From Symsagittifera roscoffensis (lineage: Eukaryota; Xenacoelomorpha; Acoela; Convolutidae): a DNA stretch of 64,000 bases. Made by a program: the position numbers and the translations under genes. The notes under the pieces were generated by a model. That model was given only the letters and a program-made list of their open reading frames with translations. It was not told where the DNA came from and ran no database searches. Positions 43,701-55,700 of the stretch are shown here, one piece after another. Each line of letters starts with the position of its first letter. Position 1 is the first letter of the stretch. Location of the stretch: positions 4,028,001-4,092,000 of the forward strand of contig NC_087068.1 of the NCBI RefSeq assembly GCF_963678635.1. Direction: 5' to 3'.

Positions 43701-46700
43701 CTTGCAGATAATTTAAATTGCTGTCAATTGTCCTTTCAAGAAAGTGAAATAACTCTGAAGAAATTAATTCAATACAGACCAATTAGTTGAAAAGTGGAAA
43801 ATAGAAAGAACAACAAAAAACAATCCCGAGCATAACTATTCCGCTTTTGCATCAAAAGTGCGAACAAAAATGTCAATTTGTTTTAACATAGCGTGTAGTG
43901 GGTTTTTTTTCAATACAACATTCAAAAAAAAAGCTTTTAACTATGTGCTTCATTTCTACAGTCAGAATTTTAATCAGCGTACAACCTAAATTAATTTTAA
44001 ATTGATATGTTTTGCGTCTCTGATTGCATTAATAAGCAACAAACTGCTTAAATCAGTTCAATCTTGAGCAGTTTAATCAGCGCTTAACCTTTAACAGGAC
44101 AAAGTAAATCGCTAGTTAATTATCCAAATTTGAAAAGATGGTCGGAAAGAAGTCGCAAGCTGAAACTATTATAGTTTTATCAGCTTTTATCATAGAATAA
44201 ATTCAAACGCTGGCCAGTATTTTTATTCAAACAGTATTTGAAACTATCTCAAACAGTATTGAAAACCAAAAGTGCTAGCTCAAAATTGTAAGTTTTATGG
44301 AAGCAAAAACCAAACGAGCATAAAAATCTATTAATTTTTCTCAAGTTTGGAGCCTATACACTTATCGTATGAAAACAAAACCCTAATTAATTTGATTGCC
44401 AATTACGTTTTTACTTAAATATTAGTTTTAAAAAAATTTGATTATTAGAATCAGATTGTTATATGGGAATAGTTTTTGAAGACATTATGCAAGTGACAAA
44501 GTGATATTATTTGCATCTAACTTTGTAATGATCAAACCAATTAGCTCGCATCAATCCAATTTTGAAGTTTTGTAATGACGGAAAAAATAGCTCATTAGAC
44601 ATTATAGGAAAACATAAACAGATGATTTATTGTCTGAAACATTGAAATTGGCAATCTTCAAAGCCCATAACTCTACCAAAAAACTTATGCATGTGAAACG
44701 CCACTTTCAGATGGTTTAAATTGCTGTCATTTGTCTTTTCAAAAAAGCAAAAAGATTCTGAAGTGTTTAACTCGAAACAAGATCAATTAATTGAAAAATG
44801 ATAAAATGAAAGAACAAAAAAAACAATCCCTAGCATAATTATTCAGCATTTTTTTCAAAAGTCAATACAAAAATCTCAATTTGTATTTACATAGCGTGTG
44901 TGGGGTTTTTCTCCCAATAAAACATTCACAAAGGAGCTTTTCTCTTATGTGCTTAATTATATTACTCAGAATTTTAATCACCCTGCACCCTAAGTTAATT
45001 TTAAACTGATATGTTCTGCGTCACTGCATGCATTATTAAAGAGCAAGCTGCTTGAATCAGTTCAATCTTGAGCAGTTTAATGAGTGCTTAATCTTTAACA
45101 GGACAAAATACATCGCTAGTTAATTATCCAAATTTCAAAAGATGGGCGGAAAAAAGTCGAAAGCTGAAACTATTATAATTTTATCAGCACTTACTGTAGA
45201 TTAAAATCAAACGCTGGTCAGAAACTTTTTTCAGACAGTATTTAAAACATCCGTCTATTTCAAACAGTATTAAAAATTAAAATTGCTAGCTCAAAATTGT
45301 AAGTTTTATGGAAGAAAAATTCAACCGAGCGTGAAAAATTTGATTTTTTAATCAGAATTTGGAGTTTAAACACTTATCGTATAAAAGGAAAACCCTAAAT
45401 AATTTGATTGCCAATTATGTTTTTACTTAAGTTTTGGTTTAAAAATATTTGATTGTTACAATCAGATTGTTATATGGGAATAGTTTTCGAAAACATTATG
45501 CAAGAGACAGTGATATTATTTGCATTTAATATTGTAATGATAAAACCAAATAGCTGGCATCAACCCAATTTCGAATTTTTGTTAAGCCGGAACAACTTGC
45601 TCATAAGACATTGATAGAAAAACAAAAACAGATGATTAATTGTCTGAAATGTTAAAATTGGCAACCTTTAAAGCCCACAACTCTACCAAAAAACTAATGC
45701 AAGAGCAACGTCACTAGCTTGCAGATAATATAAATTGCTGTCAATTGTCTTTTCAAGAAACTAAAATAATTCTGAAGAATTTAATTCAAACCAGAGCAAT
45801 TAATTGAAAAATGGAATATTAAAAGAACAAAAAAAACAATCCCGAGCATAACTATTCCGCATTTTCATCAAAAGTGAGAACAAAAATGTCAATTTGTTTT
45901 TAACATAGCGTGTGCGGGTTTTTCTCCCAGTAAAACATTCACAAAGGAGCTTTTATCTTATGTGCTTAATTTTATCAGTCAGAACTTTAATCACCCTGCA
46001 CCCTAAATTAATTTTAAAGTGATATGTTTTGCGTCACTGAATGCATTATTAAAGAGCAAGCTGCTTGAATCAGTTCAATCTTGAGTAGTTTAAGGAGTGC
46101 TTAATCTTTAACAGGACAAAATACATCGCTAGTTAATTATCCAAATTTGAAAAGATGGGTGGAAAAAAGTCGCAAGCTGAAACTATTTTAATTTTATCAG
46201 CACTTATCGTAGAATAAAATCAAACGCTGGCCAGAAACTTTTTCCAGACAGTGTTTAAAACATCCGTCTATTTCGAACAGTATTAAAAATTAAAATTGCT
46301 AGCTCAAAATTATAAGTTTTATGGAAGAAAAATTCAACCGAGCGTGAAAAATTTGACTTATCGTATAAAAGCAAAACCCGAAATATTTTGATTGCCAATT
46401 ATGTTATTACTTAAATTTTGGTTTAAAAATTTTTGATTGTTAGAATCAGATTGTTATATGGGAATAGTTTTCGAAAAAATTATGCAAGAGACAGTGATAT
46501 TATTTGCATTTAATATTGTAATGATGAAACCAAATACTAGCATCAACCAATTTGGAATTTTTGTTAAGCCGGAAAAACTCGCTCACAAGACATTAAGAAA
46601 AACATACACAGATAATTAATTGTCTGAAATGTTAAATTTGGGAACCTTTAAATCCCACGACTCTAACAAAAAACTAATGCAAGAGCAACACGTCACAAGC

Positions 46701-49700
46701 ACTCAGATAATTTAAATTGCTGTCAATTGTCCTTTCAAGAAAATAAAATAAGTCTGCTGAACTTATTTCAAAACCAGATCAATTAGTTGAAAAAGGAAAA
46801 ATCAAAAGAACCAAAAAACAACCCCGAGCATTACTATTCGGCATTTTCTTCAAAACTCAGAACAAAAATGTCAATTTGTTTTTAACATAGCGTGTGGGGA
46901 TTTTTTCCCAATAAAACATTCAAAAAAGAGTTTTTAATCTATGTGCTTAATTTCATCAGTCAGAATTTTAATCACCCCACACCCTAAGTTATTTTTAAAC
47001 TTAAATGTTTTGCGTCTCCGAATGTATTAATAGAGAGCAAGCTGCTTAACTCAGCTCAATCTGAAGCAGTTTAATCAGTGCTTAATCTTTAACAGAACAA
47101 AATATATCGCTAGTTAATTATCCGAATCGGAAAAAATAGTCGGAAAAAAGTCGCAAGCTGAAACTATTTTCGTAGTTTTATCAGCAACTATCACAGAATA
47201 AATTCAATTGCTGGCCAGTAACTTTTTTAAGACAGTGTTTAAAACATCCGTCTATTTCAAACAGTTTTAAAAACTAAAACTGCTAGCTCAAAATTGTTAG
47301 TGTTATGGAAGAAAAAACCAGCCGAGCATGAAAAATCCGTTTTTTTCCTCAGAATTTGGAGCCTAAACACTTATCGTATGAAAACAAAACCCTAAATAAT
47401 TTGATTGCCAATTACGTTTTTACTTAAATATTGGTTTTAAAAAAATTTGATTATTAGAATCAGATTGTTATATGGGAAAAGTTTTTGAAGACATTATGCA
47501 CGTGACAAAGTGATATTATTTGCATCTAATTTTGTAATGATCAAACCAATTAGCTCGCATCAATCCAATTTCGAAGTTTTGTAAAGCCGGAAAAAATAGC
47601 TCATTAGACATTATAGGAAAACATAAACAGATGATTTATTGTCTGAAACGTTGAAATTGGCAATCTTCAAAGCCCACAACGCTACCAAAACACTTATGCA
47701 TGTGAAACGTCACTTTCAGTTGATATAAATTGCTGCCATTTGTCTTTTCGTAAAAGCAAAAAGATTCTGAAGAGTTTAATTCGAAACAAGATCAATTATT
47801 TTGTTTTTCCTTCAATAATTTCAACAATAAACTTTTTCACAGCCTGAAAAAAAAAGAACATACCAGGTACCAAAGTCGGAATTGATACCCATGATGGTCT
47901 TTTTTCCATGGAAGAAACTGAATAAGCACAATTGTTAGGAAAATGAGCAGATTGAATCTAATCACAATCAAACTGAAAGAAATTATAGGCTAATATCTTT
48001 GCTGTCATTTACAGAAAACAAAATTGAACAGATTATATCCGTTAACATTACTTCTTCCCTGCAAAAATATTAAATTTTATCACTGAAAAAGCAATAGGAC
48101 TACAATTATTGCGCAAAAAACAGTGGAATGCTGTTTTACTGATCAATCGAAAGCGTTTGATAAATACATCAGTTTATTTTATTGCAAAAAAAGAATTCTT
48201 CATTTGTTTGAGAACACCCAATATTGACTTACTACAATCATACCTCTTGTTAACGAATTATGTCCAAGTTATTAAACAAAAAATTAGACACAGAACCAAT
48301 ATTGTGGTGTTCCTTAGGGTCCAGTTTTTGGTCCACTCATGTTTCTGATGATGTTAATCTTCTACTAAATACTTGTAGAGCTTTTGATTTTACAATTATT
48401 GCTGCTGAAACCAAATTCTGCGTTATAATGGATTACCAAAGCCAAAAATTGTCTCAGATTTTGAGTGATGTATCCAGCTTGATAGCATATAAATAAACTG
48501 ACGGTAAACGAAAGTAGAAACAAGTATATCTATTTCAGAAACAATATCGACATTTTTTTTAGCATTATGGGATGACAAAAAGCTGGAATTTTTGTCCGAT
48601 TTGTAGTTTTTAGGAGCAAATTTCGACAAAATGTTTGATTATAAAAACAAGATCACATGTTTAAGAAAAATAAAGCGGCAATTTTATTATCAAAATAATT
48701 TTTATATAACTGTAGAACGTTTTTTCAACAAGATACCCTAATTCATTCTTACAAGTTTTCTCTTGAAATAAATGTACAAAATGGTGTTTTGATTTATGAG
48801 CGAGCCAATAAAACGGATTAAGAAAAAATTGAGTTTTCTAAAAAAAAATTAAGTGCCAAGGTTGCTTTTCACCTTAAAAAGGTAATATAAGTTGCAATTT
48901 TTAGATATACTTACGGCATGTTTCTGCATGGATCAAAAAGAGAAGAGCATTTAAGAACTTGGAAGTTTATTTTGTTTTTGTTTTTGCTGTCATTGGTACA
49001 TCGCAGAACTTAGTTGATGGTTATATTATACTTATATTTTGCTTAGTAAATGCTATTAATCATCAAGGCTTTTTTGGTCAGAAACTCGGACAATTTTTTA
49101 AACTCAGATTGTTTAGAAGCGGTAAATTTTTGCTCAGAGGCGTAACATTGACAGGCAATTGCCATTCGACGACCTGTTAAGTTTGTTTGTAGTAACCTAC
49201 AAATGTTTTCTTTTTGTTAAAAAATTGGATGATTAAGCCCTATATTGAGTCCCAAATTTCTATCGAAGTAGTTGAGTGAGCCCAGTTTGCTACTAAAATA
49301 GACTTCAAGGGGGCTTCTTTGGGTTTAATTTTTGCGTGATAAATAGGGAAGCAGTTTCAAGATTTACTGAGGTCTATCAGCACCTTTTTTTGGAGAAAAA
49401 GGCCAAAAGTTCGTTCTGGGTACAATTTTTTTAACATGTGATTTACTGTCACATTCACATAGGAACAACTTGATTACTAAAGGCCTGTCAACACTAAACA
49501 GAGCCGAGAAAAAATGAATGTTTATTTTAACACAAGCAGAAAAACCAACTTTTTGTGAACGATACAAGCCCGAGAAATAGTTCCGTGTTATTCCCCCAGG
49601 TTGAACTCCATACACCGAAAATGCTTATGATACAGTTCCATACATCAAGTACATCAAAAATGGTTGAAAAAAGACATAAAATAATTTCTGCGGCAGTTTG

Positions 49701-52700
49701 ATTTTAATAAAACAGTCTGCGAATGAAAAAATTGAGGTTTTTGATTTTTGAAAAAAATGCTTATCATGTTATTTCTATGTATTGAAACTTTATGACTTGT
49801 TTTTTTTTGGTGGTGACATAAAAATTTTCCGATTAGTTTGAAATTGCACCAAATGTTTTTTTCGTTGTTTTTCAACCGTAAACTGAATTTTGTACTCAAA
49901 TTTTTTGTGTCCATACTATAGTCCTGGATAAACTAATGTTCGATTTCTTCCTTTTCGCTGATGACTAGCGTTTTTTTTGATGGCGACATTTTTTTTTGAA
50001 ATTGCTCCATTTTTTTGTTTTTGCAAATGGAATTTTGTACCCACACAAAACTTTAAAAAGAAGTTTTTGCATGCAAAATTTAATTATTTGTGTGCATAAC
50101 GTAGTCCTGGAAACACCAAATTAAATTATTTTTTACTTTTCGCTTTAAACGTTTTTTTTTCAAAAACACTAAAAACTCCTAATTTTTATATGGCATGTTT
50201 ATGTATGCCTTGATCAATGTCTGATAAATTAAAAAATCAAATTCTAAAAGTATCCATCGTTGAAAGTGTTGGCAAAAATATACAAGTTTAATACTTACAT
50301 TAGTTAATATATATAAGACTAAGAGAAGACATTTCAGGCCGTTTCCAATGCTTTTTTTTGCAAAACGGTCAAACTTTTGGTTATTTTACTTTGAGTAACC
50401 AAGGTTTTTGTCACTTGTGTTGGGTACGAACACAACCAAAAAACTCTGGGAAATTAAGATGTAAGAGTTTATTATTTTTGGTTTATGGAAAAATACTTCT
50501 TATACAGTTTCATATATAGAAAAATGCTTATGATAGAGATTCCATACTTTCTGTACGTATGGAATTGTATGCTAAGAAGTTTTAGTCAACCCTGGTTTAA
50601 AATAGTCCCAAATAAGAAGGTTCTTTATAATAACGACTTAAAGTGACCAAAATGTTAATTGAGCTTTTTTTTTATAATGAAAAACTAGACTCCCTGTTAC
50701 AATAAAAAAGTTTCAACCAACCAGATTCGAGGCTTGTGGTCCATTTTTTGAGCCGTATAACAGAAAAAACATTCCGATTCCGAAAGCCTTATTCATGCGT
50801 AAATAATTTTGCCATAGTGTATCATGCTGAATCAAAAGTTGCTGTGAATTTGATGGGTGCAAGGCCGGAGAACACAATGCCGGGGTTGGGGGACAAATTC
50901 CACCACTCGGGTGAGAGGCTCATTAACCTCTGCATTCTGTTCGATCAGGAGAACATTGAGCTAGCTGAAATGGCTAAATTCTCCATACAAGGTCAGTATT
51001 TCCACTTATTTTATGTTTTCAGGAATAATTTTTGCCTGGCCAGGGTCCGCATTTTGTAGACTTTGAAAACCAAGCGACTTAATTAAGCGGAAGTTTCGTA
51101 GTCCGTTCAGGATTTAAAAGTAATGGACAAAGTCTATTAGTCGCAAAATTCTGGACATACAATTATGGCAGTTCAGTAATTAGCCGCGAAAAGCTGATAA
51201 CGAGTCAGAATAAATTAGGCGTTGAGTCGCCGTAGTACGGAAAATAGTCGCGACAGTCTGAAATTGAGTCGCAGTAAAATGAACATAAAGTTGCGACAAC
51301 CCAGTAATATGCCGCAATTAATCTGGGTATGAAGCCGTGTTCATCTGACAAACAGTCTGAAAATGAGTCACGGTACTGAGGTCAATAATAAGTCGCAATA
51401 ACTGCATCTAACCAGTCGCGATAATCTGGGAACTGTTCGCGAAAATCGAAAGTGAGTCGCGACAGTTTAATCATCAGTTGCGGACTTGGAAGCGTGATCT
51501 TAATTAAACACCCGATAAGCCATGAGGAGTTTAAACTTAAAATTTTTGAGGATAAAATCGCAAAGTCTTTTAAGTTTCTTGCAAAGTGGTACAGCAAAAA
51601 CTTCGCAATCATTTTTTTAAACATCACTATTTGAAATTTGCAGGTAAGCAATCAAATGGAAAAAAATCACGCCATTTGCGGCTTCTTAATTTTTTTCGGT
51701 CGTGCCGATCGCGGACTTTTTTTTCGGTCACGCCGGCTGTATAATTTTCTGTTTTGTTTATTAATAGAATTGTATGATATGCTTTTTTGTATTGAGAACA
51801 AACCGACGTCAGTCAAATAAAATCAATAAGTTCTTTTCCCCACATTTCAGAAATACTATTTTCATAGTAATTTTAAGCAGGCGCGGATCTAGGGTTTTCT
51901 CGAGGGGGGGAGGGGAGGATTTTCAAAAAAATTTGAAACTTTTGTCAACCCTTTTATTTTAGGTCGACCAAGTTGATTTTCTGAGCTCTTCCAACACTAT
52001 GAAGACCCTAATTCGACAACCTTTTCTGCGCCGCAGACAAATTTTCGAAAAAAGGCCAAAAAAAGTGTTTTAAGGCTATTTGTTGGAAAATGTCGACCAA
52101 AAAATCGCGTTTTTTTTTGGCGCGCGTTCTCTTCTTTTAATCAGTATACATTGGCAGTGAAGGTGCCTATAGAAAGTTTGAAGGGTCCGTTACCAAATAT
52201 GGATATCTCAAAATAGTACAAAGGGGGGACCCTTTGGGTCGGCAGGGGTCGTATCCCTGAGTGGAGTGGGAACGTTCACCATAGCCCCCCCCCATTAATC
52301 CGCTACTGATTTTAAGCGTTATTATGGCTGAACGCGCGAAGTTGCAACAATGTTAATATTGACGAACCACTAATTTCTAGCAAAAGTTAAATTGTTCACA
52401 CCTCGAGATATTTTATTACAGTATGACATTGTTGTAATAATTTTCAAATTTTGAAATAATTTTTATAAATAAAATCGAGGTGCATGAAAGTGGAGGGGCT
52501 GAAAAAGAGCAAAAAAAACATATGAAACGTTGAACTTGAGCTCGATCGGAAAAAAATATTCATCAAAAACAAAAACAAATTTGAACAAATTTATGTGTTT
52601 TTCAGCGCACCACAAAGCCACAAATCAGATCTACCACGGGTTTAACCAGGACAGAAAGTGCGGGGTGGATTACTGCTACGGATTCTCTCTCATGGGCGAA

Positions 52701-55700
52701 GACCAGATCACTCAACTGTACGAACAGTCCCCCTCCCGGCTTTCATCTTCTGACTTATGGAAGAATGAGAATGGGGAGTTAGAGGCAGTGGTCATCGACG
52801 GAGAGAGACTGCAGTTGTACTTTGATATAATCATCAAAAACATCAGTGAAAAATCAATTCCTCTTAACAAGGTAACGAGAAACTTAAGCCAACAACACTC
52901 TCTGATTCCAAGATATTACATGTAGTTTCAATCAAACTTTCTTTTTTTTTTGAAAAAAAAAAACAATTTTTTTTTCCGGTTTGCCGTAAGTTTTTGCCGT
53001 AGAACTGCAATGACCAAAAAAGTTTTGCCTCTTTGAAGCATGCTGATTGTAGTATTTCTTGTACTTGAAGTAAACTCAAAGTGTTTTAAAAAGAAGAACT
53101 GAAACAGAACTCAGGAAAACATTCAAATGTTATTTTAAGAACCGAACTCTGCATCAAAGAAATTCCACATAAGAGCTTACATAGTATTTATAGTAAAAAA
53201 TTCTAATATATTAATACTAACAGTAATTATAAATAGTTGAAAAACTAGCACCGAAAAATGCAAAAAAATATGGTTCACCATCCAGGGGCGGATTTAGGGG
53301 TGGGGGAGGTGGAGGCCCCTTCCCCCTCAGGGATTCGACCCCCTGCCGACCCAAAGGGTCCCCCTTTGATACTTTCAAGAAATCCAGTTTTGGCCGACTA
53401 ACCTTGAAATTTTTCTAAAGGCGCCTTCGGCGCCAAAATATTCTAAATTTGGGAGGGGGGGGGGTAGCGCCGAAAAAACGCAATTTTTCGGTCAAAATTG
53501 TCCAAAAAGTAGCTAAAAACGCTTTTTTGGTCTATTTTTTTAAAACATTGCCTGCCGCGCAGAAAATTTGGCCAAAATAGAGACAAAATAGCGCTTTGGG
53601 AGAGCTCGAAAAATCAATTTGGTCGACCTTAAGAAAAAGGTCGACAACATTTTCGACTTTTTTTTGATAATCCCTCGCCCCCCCCCCTTCGAGAAAATTC
53701 TAGATCCGCCCCTGTCACCATCAATTAATTATGTTTTGAAGACTTCCACATCAAACCGAATGTTCAAATCTACTATTTTATAATCTTTCTTTCGTTAATT
53801 AATCTCGAGTTAATTTTTCAAGGTGAAATTCAAAAAATCATCAAATTACCCGCCCAAATTGTAGTTTTTTTGTTATGTCAAGCTTTTAATTTCTACTTCT
53901 ATTATCAGTTGTTCGGTATCAAATCATGTGTGTTTAGTCGTCCGAAATCTATTTGCACGGGTTCCAACTTCTGGTGGAGACCTTGTCTACCTATGACACC
54001 TCGTCTGGAGCAGTGGACCATAAGGTGGACAAAGGGGAGGGGCCTGAAGACGCCTTCGTGCACCGGGTACTCAACAGTGACCTGATGGATGGGAAGGAGG
54101 CGGGCAGCAAGTGCCACCCCGGAAACTACTCAACTTGCGCTGACTCGTCCATTTGTTGTCGTATGCCAATCAAAAAATGAAAAACATCAAAAAGACCAGA
54201 ACAATTAAACTCACAGTGAACGGCATTGCAATTGTAGAAAAATGTAGAAAATCAAAAGAAAGGTTTTTTAACATTCGGCTGTAAGGTTAAAAAGCAAGAG
54301 AAATCCCAAATGTTTTTTAAATTTCTCATCCCCGAATGTGAGTAAAAACTTCATCTTTAAATAAATCCTGTACTTTTTTATACTATTTACATAATTTAAG
54401 TCGGATTATTTTAGCCACATACATGGAGTGGCCCACTCACGATATCATGAAGTTCATAGTGGATGACCCCGACACTGTGAATGTGATAATCCCGCCCAAA
54501 TACCATACCATCAGCTGTGAAGTGAGCCGCGTCTGGTACGAAGACACAGGTACAATAAAAGCACACAGAGCTTTTTCACACTTAATTTCACACACTTAAT
54601 TTTCACCTATCAATTTATCGGGGAGGGTTCTCATGCTTGAAGGACCGAATGCTTGAAAAATTTCAACCAATCAAAATCGCTAAGCGTTCCTATTGGCTAA
54701 ATGCCTTTCTCACAAAATCGAAGTCATTATTAACAGAAAATGTATTAAATCAGTGGAAAATAATCAAAAATATTACAAGTTGCGGGCTACAACCGCAAAA
54801 CTAATCAGATAAACATGAATATTTATGAGTTCAAATTCATAAGAATTTTCAATTCTTGAAAACTCATCTGCATATTATCTAATCGGTCAGTATTAACACT
54901 ATTGGCTTGGATTTATTTTCTTACTTTGAGATTTTCACGATTTATTTTTAGATTTTGAATACTCAAATAATGCTAAAATAAATTTCAAGCATTCGGTCCT
55001 TCAAGCATGAGGGACGCCACCAATTTATCCACTAACTTATCAAGTTTTTCATATAATTTTGTGTGTGGTTATAAAAACTGGCCTTAAAGCATTGAACTGA
55101 TTTTTAGATTTTTTTTGTTTGTATGTGAAAGATATGGACTATGAAACTTATGTGGATCTCTTACTTGTTTTTCAAACTGCTGTGTATAATGTGGCGCGAA
55201 CTCCATAACTTTTTCTTTATTATTTGCTACAGAAATCCAGATATATCAAATGGCGAAAACTGTTTGTTAATATTAATAGCAAACAAATGAGCGCTTAAAC
55301 TGGTCGTGTTGCTCTCCCTCAAATTATTATGTAACCCTCAAAGTCGTTTAGTACAATCAATTAATTTTAATTCTAAAACAAATAATCAACAGAAACAATT
55401 CGCACGCAAGAAATTACAAATTTCAGATATTTTTCGCGAGCAAAATACAGAAAAAAAATCATTGATTTTGTAAAATCGTAGCCAAAAAAAATTTTTGCTG
55501 GTGCATTAGGCTACAAAATTTTGACCAAAAACATCAAAAGAAACCTTAAGAATAAATTTACGTGTTTATGGGAAACAAAGTCTTAGATTTAATGTTATAT
55601 CCGGCTTAAAACTGTTCTTTACTGTAATTCAGCTATAAATGCTTATAAATTGCGTCAAGAAATCTAACAGGAACTGGAAAAAAAACAAAAACTATCAAGG

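Noticed and set aside
48959-49180. 73-codon ORF in intron 1 of the ligand gene
   Set aside because: No homology recognised and no phase-compatible splice sites; not needed by the six-exon model.
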